Shown here piece after piece: positions 26,592 to 34,559 of a stretch of DNA of 36,965 nt. Source of the stretch: Pseudomonadota bacterium. GTDB lineage: Bacteria > Pseudomonadota > Alphaproteobacteria > Azospirillales > Azospirillaceae. Position 1 is the first letter of the stretch, and every line of letters begins with the position of its first letter. The position numbers and the translations under genes are program-made. The DNA lies in assembly GCA_023411035.1 (NCBI GenBank), contig JAEYPE010000179.1:1-36965 (forward strand). The letters run 5' to 3'. The notes beneath the pieces are model-generated. The model did no database searches. It was not told the DNA's origin and saw nothing but the letters and a program-made list of their open reading frames with translations.

Positions 26592-27875
26592 TTAAAGCGC
26601 CCGTGATTCCTTTGTGTCGGCGATGGGCGGGGCCGTCAGGCGGGCGGCGGGCAGGAGAATGGTCACGGTCGTGCCGCGCCCCGGCGCGCTGTCCAGTTCC
26701 ACGCTGCCGCCATGCAGTTCGGCGAAGCGGCGGACGATGGGCAAGCCCAGCCCGATCCCCTCATGTTGGCGCACCAGCGAGCGTTCGCCCTGGATGAAGG
26801 GGCTGAAGACGTGATCCACGATGTCCGGCGCGATACCGGGACCGTCATCGGCCACGGAAATGGCGATCATGCCGCCCTGGAGGGCGATCCGCACCGTCAC
26901 ATGGCCGCCCCGGTGGCCGAACTTCACCGCGTTGTCCAACAGATGAAGCACCATCTCCCCCAGACGGCGCCGGTCGGCGCGCAGAGTGACGGGCGGACCG
27001 GGCTGGAGCGTGATGGTCTGCGACTTGGCCTGCGCCTTGGAAGCAAGAAGGCCGATGCAGCCGAACAGCAGGTGGGGCAGGTCGATGGTTGTTTCGGCAA
27101 GGTCGATGCCGCCGGCGGAGCCTCGCGTGTAATCCAGGATGTTGTTGACCATGCCGAGAAGCGCCTTGCCGCTGTCCTCGATCAACTGAACGTAGTCCAC
27201 GTAGTCGCGGTGGCCGAGTGGCCCGAGCGCCTGGCTCGACAGCACCTCCGCGAAGCCGATGATGGCGTTCAGCGGGGTGCGCAGCTCATGGCTTGCCACC
27301 GACAGGAAGTCGAGCTTGGCCCGGTCGGCCAGACGCGCGGCGTCGAGAGCGGTGCTCAACTCCGCCGTGCGTTCCGACACGCGGCGCTCCAGCCCCCGGT
27401 TCTGCTCCGCCGCACGCTGGTAGAGCTTGCGGATCTCCAGCATGTTGCGCACGCGGTGCAGCAATTCCCAGGAGATGAAGGGTTTGGTGAGGAAATCGTT
27501 CGCACCCAGTTCCAGCGAGCGCCGGCGCGTCTCCTGGTCGGTGTGGGCGGTCAGCACCAGGACGGGCACGTAATCGCCGCCGTAAATGACGTTGATCCGC
27601 TCCATCAGGTCGAATCCGCTCATGTGCGGCATGCGGATGTCGATCAGCAGGAGATCGAACCGCTGCGCCTCGCACAGGGCCGGAACCCGGCGGGGGTCGG
27701 TTTCCCCCCGGACGGCGCTGTAGCCGTCGTGGGTCAGGATTTCGCGCAGCAGATCGACGTTCGACTGGTTGTCGTCCACGATCAGGATGGCGGCGTCCTT
27801 CACGTCCCGCGCAAGGGTCGGGTCAAGAGTGCTGCGTGTCATGGGCGCGCCGTCTTCGTCTTTCGAGCGCGCCAT
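26592..27875 (-). CDS. Soluble REC–HisKA–HATPase hybrid kinase
   Basis: 427 residues from ATG 27875 (GGAGG ten bases upstream; other in-frame ATGs at 27911 and 27842 have poorer sites). An N-terminal receiver (about 25–145) has Asp79 in LLLIDIRMPHMSG and Lys131 in FLTKPF. A coiled coil RAAEQNRGLERRVSERTAELSTAL follows, then HisKA with His196 (VASHELRTPLNAIIGFAEVL) and HATPase (DNAVKFGHRGGHVTV, ADDGPGIAPDIVDHVFSPF, GIGLGLPIVRRFAELHGGSVEL). There is no membrane segment. A receiver at the N-terminus of a kinase usually lets an upstream kinase tune the activity. No adjacent output regulator is present; its partner is unknown. A good promoter lies at 27931–27959. Confidence 0.88.
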   Translation of the reverse strand: MARSKDEDGAPMTRSTLDPTLARDVKDAAILIVDDNQSNVDLLREILTHDGYSAVRGETDPRRVPALCEAQRFDLLLIDIRMPHMSGFDLMERINVIYGGDYVPVLVLTAHTDQETRRRSLELGANDFLTKPFISWELLHRVRNMLEIRKLYQRAAEQNRGLERRVSERTAELSTALDAARLADRAKLDFLSVASHELRTPLNAIIGFAEVLSSQALGPLGHRDYVDYVQLIEDSGKALLGMVNNILDYTRGSAGGIDLAETTIDLPHLLFGCIGLLASKAQAKSQTITLQPGPPVTLRADRRRLGEMVLHLLDNAVKFGHRGGHVTVRIALQGGMIAISVADDGPGIAPDIVDHVFSPFIQGERSLVRQHEGIGLGLPIVRRFAELHGGSVELDSAPGRGTTVTILLPAARLTAPPIADTKESRAL

Positions 27876-27930
27876 GCCATGCCGACCTCCACCCATACGC
27901 TGCCGCAACATCGGATTTTATGCGTATTAG

Positions 27931-27959
27931 ATTAACCTTGCGCATAGGAGGTCCGTCAA
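27931..27959 (-). promoter_or_regulatory. Sigma-70-type promoter of the REC-kinase gene
   Basis: On the minus strand TTGACG (27954–27959) and GTTAAT (27931–27936) are separated by 17 bp. A transcript would start near 27924 and have a leader of about 50 nt before the ATG at 27875. Confidence 0.55.
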
Positions 27960-28026
27960 GGTCGGTGGTGCCGCATCAATGCACAATTCGGGCGGTTGGC
28001 GGCATCATTCACGGCAGCCGCTGGAA

Positions 28027-28476
28027 TCAGGCGCGCTTTTCCCAACCGCCGCGGTCGTTCTGCTGCCAGTAGGTAAGGGCGTGGCCGGCGGCCTTGCAGA
28101 TCTTCCAGCGTTCCCGCGCGGCCAGAACCGCGTCCCCGTCGTTGCCGTCGAACAGGTCGCAGACGAGGTCGAAGGAGCCCATCGCCCCGCTCGTCATCCC
28201 ATCCACCAGGACGAGGACGGTGGCCCCGTTGGGGTTCTCTTCGTCGGCGGTCAGCCAGACCGGCTGTTCGGCGGCGAATCCGTCGCGGGCGCTGCCATGC
28301 GGCAGGAAGGAGGAGGGATCGTAGGTCCACAAATGTTGATTGAGCGCGTCCACCCGCTCTGGCGAGCCGGCCAGGACGACGGCGCGCCAGCCGCGCTCCA
28401 GGACCTTTTCCAGGATCTTCGGCAACGCCTGTTCGAGCGTGCGCCGCTGGAGGTGATAGAAACGGACCTCGGTCAT
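28027..28476 (-). CDS. holC: DNA polymerase III chi subunit
   Basis: 149 residues. MTEVRFYHLQRRTLEQALPKILEKVLERGWRAVVLAGSPERVDALNQHLWTYDPSSFLPHG is the conserved HolC N-terminal half, with WLTADEENPNGATVLVLVDG and FDLVCDLFDGNDGDAVLAARERWK in the C-terminal half. Chi links the clamp loader to single-stranded DNA binding protein at the replication fork. The MTEVRFYHL start is at ATG 28476, with AGAGG two bases upstream; ATG 28491 would add five residues (MTEEA). In many alphaproteobacteria holC follows pepA, as here (58–73 bp downstream). A nested hairpin between the genes may tune read-through. Confidence 0.92.
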   Translation of the reverse strand: MTEVRFYHLQRRTLEQALPKILEKVLERGWRAVVLAGSPERVDALNQHLWTYDPSSFLPHGSARDGFAAEQPVWLTADEENPNGATVLVLVDGMTSGAMGSFDLVCDLFDGNDGDAVLAARERWKICKAAGHALTYWQQNDRGGWEKRA

Positions 28477-28501
28477 GGCCTCTTCAGTCATGGCGTCTTG
28501 T

Positions 28502-28548
28502 GGTCCGTGGGAAGTTCCGGCGGGAGCGGCGCCCGCCGGAATCGGACC
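28502..28548. terminator. Nested inverted repeats between pepA and holC
   Basis: Inner perfect 10-bp stem TTCCGGCGGG (28515–28524)/CCCGCCGGAA (28532–28541) with a 7-nt loop, and an outer 6-bp pair GGTCCG (28502–28507)/CGGACC (28543–28548). It lies directly after the pepA stop and before holC. There is no U tract on the minus strand, so attenuation or 3'-end protection is as likely as full termination. Confidence 0.55.
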
Positions 28549-30051
28549 TTACTTGACTTCGTGATAATTCGCCACGAAGCGGTCGAGCAGGCGGACGCCG
28601 AAGGCGGTGCCGCCCTTCGGCACGGTGGCCGTGTCCTTCTTGGACCAGGCCACGCCCGCGATGTCGATGTGCGCCCAGGGCAGGTCGTTGACGAAGCGCT
28701 TCAGGAACTGGGCCCCCACGATGCTGCCCGCCCCGCGGCCCGACCCGACGTTCTTCATGTCGGCGATGTCGGAATTGATGTCCTTGTCGTAGGCGTCGCC
28801 CATCGGCAGGCGCCACAGCGGCTCGCCCACCGACTTGCCGGCGGCCAGCAGGTTCTCGGCCAGCCAGTCGTCGTTGGCGAACAGGCCCGCATGCTCATGG
28901 CCCAGCGCGATGATGACCGCCCCGGTCAGGGTGGCGAGGTCCACCACCAGGCGCGGCTTGAAGGTTTCCTGCGCGTAGGTCAGGCAGTCGGCCAGGACGA
29001 GGCGGCCTTCCGCGTCGGTGTTGATGACCTCGATGGTCTGGCCGGACAGGGAGGTCACCACGTCGCCGGGCCGCTGCGCGGTGCCGGAGGGCATGTTCTC
29101 CACCAGGCCGACGATGCCGACGGCGTTGACCTTCGCCTTGCGGGCGGCCAGTGCGCGCATGGTGCCGATGACCACTGCGGCCCCGCCCATGTCCCACTTC
29201 ATGTCCTCCATGCCGGCGGCGGGCTTGATGGAGATGCCGCCGGTGTCGAAGGTCACGCCCTTGCCGACGAAGGCCAGCGGGCGGCGGTCCTCCGCGTCCG
29301 GGGCGCCGTCCCAGCGCAGCACGACCACGCGCGGCTCGAAGGCGCTGCCCTGGGCGACCCCGATCAGGGCGCCCATGCCCAGCTTCTTGAGCTTCTTGAG
29401 GTCCAGAACCTCCACCTGGAGGCCGACGCCGGTCAGATCCTTGCAGTGGTCGGCGAGACTTTCCGGGTTCAGGACGTTGGCCGGCTCCGACACCAGATCG
29501 CGGGTGTAGGCGACGGACTCGGCCAGCGGCTCCAGCCGGTTGTAGGCGCGCTTGGCGGCGTCCGGCTCCGCGGTCAGGACGGTGACCTTCTTCAGGGAGG
29601 GCTTGGCCTCCTTCTTCTCGGTCGTCCGGTACTTGTCGAACCGGTAGGAGCGGAGCTGGGCGCCGAAGGCCAGTTCCGCCGCCGCGGCGTCGGGGGCCAC
29701 GGTGCCGCCGTCCGGCAGGTCGAGCAGGACGGAAACCTCCGTCTCTCCGGACTTGTCCAGCGCCGCGACGATGGCGCCGCCGGCGGCCTGGAGGGCGGCG
29801 TCGGACAGTTCCTCTCCCTTGCCGATTCCGACCAGAAGGACGCGGTCGAATTCGACCCCCGCGGGGGCGAGGATCGCCAGCGTCTCCTCCTTCTTGCCGG
29901 TGAAGCGGCTGGCCTTCATGGCGCGGGACAGCATGCCGTCCGTCTTCTGGTCCAGATCCCGCCCCGCGGCGCCGAGCGCGCGTTCGGTGGCGACGGTGAC
30001 GGCGACGGTGCCGGACTTGGGCAGCGCGGGCTTCGCAAAGGAGAACTTCAT
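28549..30051 (-). CDS. pepA: Leucyl aminopeptidase (PepA, M17)
   Basis: 500 residues. Two-zinc M17 peptidase removing N-terminal residues from peptides in the cytosol. The N-terminal A domain is followed by the catalytic part: FVGKGVTFDTGGISIKPAAGMEDMKWDMGGAA (metal-binding Lys and Asp), ENMPSG, the NTDAEGRLVLAD signature (Asp, Glu, Arg) and the C-terminal HIDIAGVAW. Start ATG at 30051 with GAGGAG three bases upstream; the longer open frame to 30285 crosses the divergent promoter. The ribosome site itself is tandemly duplicated. PepA is also a DNA-binding architectural protein in E. coli, but whether that holds here is unknown. Divergent from lptG and followed by holC. Confidence 0.94.
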   Translation of the reverse strand: MKFSFAKPALPKSGTVAVTVATERALGAAGRDLDQKTDGMLSRAMKASRFTGKKEETLAILAPAGVEFDRVLLVGIGKGEELSDAALQAAGGAIVAALDKSGETEVSVLLDLPDGGTVAPDAAAAELAFGAQLRSYRFDKYRTTEKKEAKPSLKKVTVLTAEPDAAKRAYNRLEPLAESVAYTRDLVSEPANVLNPESLADHCKDLTGVGLQVEVLDLKKLKKLGMGALIGVAQGSAFEPRVVVLRWDGAPDAEDRRPLAFVGKGVTFDTGGISIKPAAGMEDMKWDMGGAAVVIGTMRALAARKAKVNAVGIVGLVENMPSGTAQRPGDVVTSLSGQTIEVINTDAEGRLVLADCLTYAQETFKPRLVVDLATLTGAVIIALGHEHAGLFANDDWLAENLLAAGKSVGEPLWRLPMGDAYDKDINSDIADMKNVGSGRGAGSIVGAQFLKRFVNDLPWAHIDIAGVAWSKKDTATVPKGGTAFGVRLLDRFVANYHEVK

Positions 30052-30052
30052 C

Positions 30053-30074
30053 GGCTCCTCTCGGGCTCCTCTCG
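30053..30074 (-). repeat. Tandem 11-bp duplication of the pepA ribosome site
   Basis: ggctcctctcg at 30053–30063 is repeated exactly at 30064–30074. On the coding strand each copy reads CGAGAGGAGCC and so holds a Shine–Dalgarno GAGGAG; only the nearer copy is at usable spacing from the ATG at 30051. Confidence 0.75.
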
Positions 30075-30132
30075 GCTGGGAAAGCCGGCGCGGCGCGCCG
30101 GGACGGGTGGGATCGATCAGCAACCACTCTGG

Positions 30133-30161
30133 GATAAAGACCTTCCCGTGCGCCCTGTCAA
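30133..30161 (-). promoter_or_regulatory. Candidate promoter of pepA
   Basis: On the minus strand a perfect TTGACA (30156–30161) and TTTATC (30133–30138) are 17 bp apart. The -10 match is only partial. It lies about 80–110 bp upstream of the pepA ATG. Confidence 0.45.
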
Positions 30162-30275
30162 GGCGCGGACCGGTTGTTTCCCGCGCCCGTCCGCAGTACA
30201 TAGCCCCGGCACGCCGTTGCGGAACCCTCCGGCGCGCCGCGTACCGCCCGTCGATCGGCCGGGGAGGCCGGAGCC

Positions 30276-31370
30276 ATGTATTCATCCGCCACGCTGTCGC
30301 GCTACATCGGGCGCCAGTTCGTCACCTGGTTTCTGCTGCTGCTCGGCATCCTGCTGTCGATCATCCTTCTGCTCGACATCGTGGAACTGCTGCGCCGCGC
30401 CGGGACCAAGCCGGACATCACCTTCTGGCTGGTCGTCCGCATGGCCCTGCTGAAGCTGCCGGAGATCGGGCAGCAGATCTTCCCCTTCGTGATCCTGTTC
30501 AGCGGCATGTTCACCTTCTGGCGCCTGACCCGCAGCGCGGAGCTGGTGGTGGCCCGCGCGGTCGGCGTGTCGGCGTGGCAGTTCCTGACCCCGGTGCTGA
30601 TCGCCGCGCTGATGATCGGTGCCGTGAAGGTGACGATGATCAACCCGGTCGGCGCCGTCTTCATCGCCAAGTACAACCAGCTTCAGGACCGCTATCTGAA
30701 ACTGAAGTCCAGCAGCTTCGACGTTTCGCGCAGCGGCCTCTGGCTGCGCCAGCAGGGGATGGGGGAGCAGTATTTCATCCACGCGGACGGGGTGAACCCG
30801 CTGACTTTCGAGATGTCGCAGGTGATCGTCCTGCGCTTCGACGGCGACATGACCTACATCGGCCGGGTGGACGCGCCCCGCGCCGTCCTGCGCGACCGGA
30901 AATGGGAATTGCAGGACGCCACGATCAACCTGGGCAAGAAGGAATCGGAGAGGGTCCCCTCCTACGTCATCCCGACGGAGCTGAACCGGACCACCATCGA
31001 GGAGAGCTTCGCCTCGCCGGAAACCATTTCCTTCTGGGAACTGCCGCAGTTCATCCGCACGCTGGAGGCCACCGGCTTCCCCGCGGTCCGGCACCGGCTG
31101 CATTACCAGTCGCTGTGGTCGCAGCCGCTGCTCTATGTGGCGATGGTGCTGTTCGCCGCGGCCTTCTCGCTGCGGCTGCCGCGGCGCGGCGGCACGATGT
31201 TGATGGTGTCCGGCGGCGTTCTGACCGGGTTCGTGCTGTTCGTGATGACGGACGTGATCCGCACCTTCGGCATCTCCGAAACCATCCCGCTGGCCATGGC
31301 GGCCTGGAGCCCGGCCTGCGTCAGCCTGCTGCTGGGCACCGCGGCGCTGCTGCATCTCGAGGATGGCTGA
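30276..31370 (+). CDS. lptG: LptF/LptG-family LPS-transport permease (LptG-type)
   Basis: 364 residues with six membrane segments: about 15–35, 55–85 and 95–115 at the N-terminal side, a periplasmic beta-jellyroll-like part about 135–265, then three more segments about 290–355. The opening LSRYIGRQFVTWFLLLLGILLSIILLLDIVELLRRAG and RMALLKLPEIGQQIFPFVILFSGMFTFWRLTRSAELVVARAVGVSAWQFL fit LptG, one of the two permeases of the LptB2FG ABC transporter that extracts LPS from the inner membrane. ATG at 30276 with GGAG three to four bases upstream. It is divergent from pepA. The usual partner lptF is not adjacent, and lptD does not follow. Assignment between F and G rests on the N-terminus. Confidence 0.85.
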   Translation: MYSSATLSRYIGRQFVTWFLLLLGILLSIILLLDIVELLRRAGTKPDITFWLVVRMALLKLPEIGQQIFPFVILFSGMFTFWRLTRSAELVVARAVGVSAWQFLTPVLIAALMIGAVKVTMINPVGAVFIAKYNQLQDRYLKLKSSSFDVSRSGLWLRQQGMGEQYFIHADGVNPLTFEMSQVIVLRFDGDMTYIGRVDAPRAVLRDRKWELQDATINLGKKESERVPSYVIPTELNRTTIEESFASPETISFWELPQFIRTLEATGFPAVRHRLHYQSLWSQPLLYVAMVLFAAAFSLRLPRRGGTMLMVSGGVLTGFVLFVMTDVIRTFGISETIPLAMAAWSPACVSLLLGTAALLHLEDG

Positions 31371-31486
31371 TCCACGGCGCCCGGTCTTTGGCCACAATTC
31401 CATTCCAGGATGCGGCCCACGATTCCGTTTACATGCGCCCGGGCGGGCCGTATTAAACGGCAACCACCTCTGGAGTCTGGAGCACC

Positions 31487-32929
31487 ATGCAGAGTTTGCG
31501 AGCCGTCCGGTCTGCCTTCGCCGTGGCGACCGCCTGCGCCCTTCTTGCCGCCGGAGCGCCCGCCGCTGCCCAGACGCGCGCCCCGAACGCTCCGGGCACC
31601 CCGGCGGCGGGGACGCAAGGCCCCTCGGAACGCATCGCCGCCGTCGTGAACGACGAGGTCATCTCGCTGTCCGACGTGCACGCGCGAATCCGTCTCGCTC
31701 TGCTGAACGCGGGCGTTCAGGACAACGCGGAGACGCGCCAGCGCCTGACCCCGCAGGTTCTCCGCCAGTTGGTCGATGAACGGCTCCAGTTGCAGGAAGC
31801 CAGGCGGCTGGGCGTGTCGGTCCCGTCGAAGGAAATCGACGAGGCGATCGGCCGCATCGCCGAACAGAACCGGATGGGCCGCCCGCAGCTCGAATCCTTG
31901 CTGAAGGCCCAGAAGGTTCCGCTCTCCACCCTGCGCGAACAGGTGCGCGCGTTGCTGTCCTGGCAGCGGGTGATGCAGCGCCGCATCCGGCAGGAGGTGG
32001 TGATCGGCGACGAGGAAGTCGACGCCGTGATGCAGCGCATCAAGGCCAACATCGGCAAGCCGGAATATCTGGTCGCCGAAATCTTCCTGGCCGTGGACAG
32101 CCCCGACCAGGACGAGGAGGTGCGCCGCAACGCCGACCGCCTGGTGGATGAGGTGCGCCGCGGCGGCAACTTCGCCGCTCTGGCCCGCCAGTTCTCGCAG
32201 TCCGCCGGCGCCGCCTCGGGCGGCGACATGGGCTGGGTCCGCACCGGCGAGCTGAACCCGGAGCTGGACAAGGTTCTGTCCACCATGCGCGCCGGCCAGC
32301 TTTCGGCGCCGGTCCGCACGGCCACCGGCTATCACGTCCTGCTGGTGCGCGATCAGCGGCCCTTCGGCAGCACCGTCTCCAGCGCGCCGCCGCCCCCGCC
32401 GCCCCAGCCGCGCCCCCAGCCGAAGCCCGATCTGGCCAAGGCCAAGGTCAACATGAAGCAGATCGTGATCCCGGCGCCCTCGAAGGAGGAGCTGAAGGCG
32501 GTCCAGGCCCAGGCAGAGAAGCTGCGCAAGTCGATCAAGAGCTGCGCCGACTTCGACGAGAAGGCGAAGGCCATGGGCATCCCGGAGTCGGGTGACATGG
32601 GCATGATGCGCGTCAAGGATCTGGCGCCGGGCCTTCAGCCGCTCGCCGTCGGCATCCCGCTGGGCCAGCCCAGCCCGGTGCTGATGAGCCCCGGCGGCGC
32701 CATCATCCTGATCGTCTGCAAGCGCGACGTTCCGATGATCGAGCCGCCGCCGGCCCCCGAGCCGCAGCCGGTGGCCGCTCCGGCCCCGCCGCCCATCGAC
32801 CCGAAGGACATCAAGATGCCGCCGCGGGAGGAAATCGAGCGCGACCTCATCAACGAGCGCGGGGACCTGCTGGCCCGCCGCTATCTGCGCGACCTGCGCC
32901 GTTCCGCCTTCGTGGAGATCCGCAACTGA
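31487..32929 (+). CDS. surA: Periplasmic peptidylprolyl isomerase/chaperone SurA
   Basis: 480 residues. Signal peptide about 1–28 with Ala-x-Ala cut before QTR. SurA N-terminal chaperone module about 48–170 (RIAAVVNDEVISLSDVHARIRLALLNAGV, LVDERLQLQEARRLGVSVPSKEIDEAIGRIAEQN); a parvulin (PpiC) domain about 185–290 (EIFLAVDSPDQDEEVRRNADRLVDEVRRGGNFAALARQFSQ, GGDMGWVRTGELNPELD, GYHVLLVRD); a Pro-rich linker (about 300–315); a second, diverged parvulin-like domain about 325–410; and a C-terminal helix that completes the chaperone core. It assists outer-membrane protein folding. ATG at 31487 with GGAG four bases upstream; its TGA overlaps the pdxA ATG by one base. Confidence 0.92.
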   Translation: MQSLRAVRSAFAVATACALLAAGAPAAAQTRAPNAPGTPAAGTQGPSERIAAVVNDEVISLSDVHARIRLALLNAGVQDNAETRQRLTPQVLRQLVDERLQLQEARRLGVSVPSKEIDEAIGRIAEQNRMGRPQLESLLKAQKVPLSTLREQVRALLSWQRVMQRRIRQEVVIGDEEVDAVMQRIKANIGKPEYLVAEIFLAVDSPDQDEEVRRNADRLVDEVRRGGNFAALARQFSQSAGAASGGDMGWVRTGELNPELDKVLSTMRAGQLSAPVRTATGYHVLLVRDQRPFGSTVSSAPPPPPPQPRPQPKPDLAKAKVNMKQIVIPAPSKEELKAVQAQAEKLRKSIKSCADFDEKAKAMGIPESGDMGMMRVKDLAPGLQPLAVGIPLGQPSPVLMSPGGAIILIVCKRDVPMIEPPPAPEPQPVAAPAPPPIDPKDIKMPPREEIERDLINERGDLLARRYLRDLRRSAFVEIRN

Positions 32930-33942
32930 TGACCGCGACCGGCGTCCGGCCGCCGCTCGCCCTCACCATGGGCGAGCCGGCGGGGATCGGCGGGGAGATC
33001 GCTCTGAAGGCCTGGGCGGCCCGCGCGGACGGCGCGGTGCCGCCCTTCGTCCTTCTGGACGATCCCGCCCGACTGGAGGCTCTCGCCGCCCGGCTCGGCC
33101 TGCCTGTCCCGGTGAAGGCGGTGGGCAGCGCCGCCGAGGGGGTTGCGCTGTTCGGCGCGGCCCTGCCGGTGCTGCCCCAGCCGCTGGCGGCGCCGGTCAC
33201 GCCGGGCCGTCCCGACCCGGCCAATGGGGCCGCGGTGATCGCCAGCATCGACCGGGCCGTCGATCTGGTGCGCCGGGGCGAGGCGTCGGCGGTCGTCACC
33301 AACCCGATCCAGAAGTCGGCGCTCTATGCCGCCGGCTTCCGCCATCCCGGACACACGGAATATCTGGCGCATCTGGCCGGGCTTGCGGACGAGCCGGTGA
33401 TGATGCTGGCCGCCCAGGACCTGCGCGTCGTGCCGGTGACCATCCATGTCTCCGTCCGCGACGCGGTGAACCTGCTGACCCGGGAGGCGATCCTGCACGC
33501 CGGGCGGGTCACGGCGGCGGCGCTGGCGCGCGACTTCGGCATCGCACGGCCCCGTCTGGCCATCGCCGCGCTGAACCCCCACGCGGGAGAGGACGGCGCC
33601 ATGGGACGGGAGGAGATCGACATCATCGCCCCCGCGGTCGCCGACCTGCGGGCGGAGGGCATCGACGCGGTGGGGCCGCGGCCCGCCGACACGCTGTTCC
33701 ACGCGGCGGCGCGCGGCGGCTATGACGCGGCGCTGTGCATGTACCACGATCAGGCGCTGATCCCGCTGAAGACCATCGACTTCGACACGGGGGTCAACAT
33801 CACGCTGGGGCTGCCCTTCGTCCGCACCTCGCCGGACCACGGGACCGCGCTGGACATCGCCGGCACGGGCCGGGCCGGCGCGTCGAGCCTGATCGCCGCC
33901 CTGAAGACGGCGGAGGCCATGGCCTGCCGCCGCCGTGCATGA
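32929..33942 (+). CDS. pdxA: 4-hydroxythreonine-4-phosphate dehydrogenase
   Basis: 337 residues. Opening LALTMGEPAGIGGEIALKAW, the metal-binding His in GFRHPGHTEYLAHL, NPHAGEDGAMGREE, and the C-terminal MYHDQALIPLKTIDFDTGVNITLGLPFVRTSPDHGTALDIAGTG with the remaining His ligands are all PdxA signatures. It performs the NAD-dependent oxidation of 4-phosphohydroxy-threonine in pyridoxal-phosphate synthesis. ATG at 32929 within ATGA/TGATG overlap with the surA stop, so translation is coupled. In most alphaproteobacteria rsmA/ksgA follows; here the next gene is on the other strand 3 bp after the stop, so the operon ends here, with an intrinsic terminator at 34102–34120. Confidence 0.94.
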   Translation: MTATGVRPPLALTMGEPAGIGGEIALKAWAARADGAVPPFVLLDDPARLEALAARLGLPVPVKAVGSAAEGVALFGAALPVLPQPLAAPVTPGRPDPANGAAVIASIDRAVDLVRRGEASAVVTNPIQKSALYAAGFRHPGHTEYLAHLAGLADEPVMMLAAQDLRVVPVTIHVSVRDAVNLLTREAILHAGRVTAAALARDFGIARPRLAIAALNPHAGEDGAMGREEIDIIAPAVADLRAEGIDAVGPRPADTLFHAAARGGYDAALCMYHDQALIPLKTIDFDTGVNITLGLPFVRTSPDHGTALDIAGTGRAGASSLIAALKTAEAMACRRRA

Positions 33943-33945
33943 ACC

Positions 33946-34068
33946 TCAGAGACGGACCGAACTGCTGGAGAAGCGGGTGGCGGAACTGTGGTCGATGGCG
34001 GTCAGCGCGACGGACGCGCCGATGGCGATGACGATGGCGGCGGCGAAGCCGAGCAGCATGGCTTTCAT
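33946..34068 (-). CDS. Tiny single-pass membrane protein (40 aa)
   Basis: ATG at 34068 with AGGAG ten bases upstream; TGA at 33946–33948. MKAMLLGFAAAIVIAIGASVALTAID is one membrane helix, followed by a short periplasmic or cytosolic tail HSSATRFSSSSVRL. The 'SSAxRFSSSxVRL' ending recurs, to my recollection, in small alphaproteobacterial proteins of unknown function, which supports it being real; this was not checked. It converges with pdxA with only 3 bp between stops. The pdxA terminator (34102–34120) lies upstream of its start, so pdxA transcripts would run antisense across it. Confidence 0.65.
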   Translation of the reverse strand: MKAMLLGFAAAIVIAIGASVALTAIDHSSATRFSSSSVRL

Positions 34069-34101
34069 GGGGCGGGGGCTCCTGGAACCTGTTTGGGATT
34101 T

Positions 34102-34120
34102 GGCGCAACCGCGCCTTTTT
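34102..34120 (+). terminator. Intrinsic terminator of the lptG–surA–pdxA operon
   Basis: GGCGC (34102–34106), AACC loop, GCGCC (34111–34115), TTTTT (34116–34120). It lies 160 bp after pdxA, beyond the small convergent gene. Confidence 0.75.
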
Positions 34121-34172
34121 CCAAGACCATAGGCGGGCCGGGGCGCGCTTTCAACCACACTTGCCGCAAGCC

Positions 34173-34559
34173 TCACGGCGCCGTCGCCTCTTTCAGATAC
34201 GCGACCAGATCCCGCCGGTCGGAGGCGCTGGCGATGGTCTGGAGCGGCATCTTGCTGCCGGGAGTCATCGCGTCGGGGCCGATTTCGAACAGCCGGGCCA
34301 CCGCCGCCTCGTCCCAGACGATCCCGCTGTTCCTCAGCGCCGGGGAGTAGCGGTAGCCCTCCACCGCTCCGGCGGGGCGTCCGAACAGTTTCCACAGCGT
34401 CGGGCCGGCGCGGTTGCCGCCGTCCGGCGTCAGGGTGTGGCAGAAGGCGCAGGCGCGGAACAGCGTCTTACCGCGCTCCGGATCGGGAGCGTCGCCACCC
34501 AGCGCCGGGCTGCCGGCGGCCAGCGCAAGGACGGAGGCCAGCAGCAGCCTCCCTTTCAC
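34173..34559 (-). CDS. Periplasmic class I cytochrome c
   Basis: 128 residues from GTG 34559, which overlaps the stop of the DUF3553 gene (GTGA). Signal peptide about 1–20 (GRLLLASVLALAAGSPALGG). Heme site Cys37-x2-Cys40-His41 (CAFCH), with Met104 in GSKMPLQ as the axial ligand. The fold DPERGKTLFRACAFCHTL...NRAGPTLWKLFGRPAG...YRYSPALRNSGIVWDEAAVARLFEIGP is that of the mitochondrial/c2-type cytochromes ('membrane c550/cyc2' group). It carries electrons between periplasmic or membrane redox partners; the partner is not in the window. The frame continues upstream to 34952 but only through the DUF3553 gene in another register. Confidence 0.88.
   Translation of the reverse strand: MKGRLLLASVLALAAGSPALGGDAPDPERGKTLFRACAFCHTLTPDGGNRAGPTLWKLFGRPAGAVEGYRYSPALRNSGIVWDEAAVARLFEIGPDAMTPGSKMPLQTIASASDRRDLVAYLKEATAP

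Noticed and set aside
27979..30453. Plus-strand frame opposite holC and pepA (824 codons)
   Set aside because: holC and pepA are well supported on the minus strand; the opposite frame even runs through the divergent promoter region.
33935..34132. 65-codon plus-strand ORF overlapping the end of pdxA
   Set aside because: No ribosome site, and it is antisense to the better-supported 40-aa membrane protein gene; it also spans the terminator at 34102–34120.
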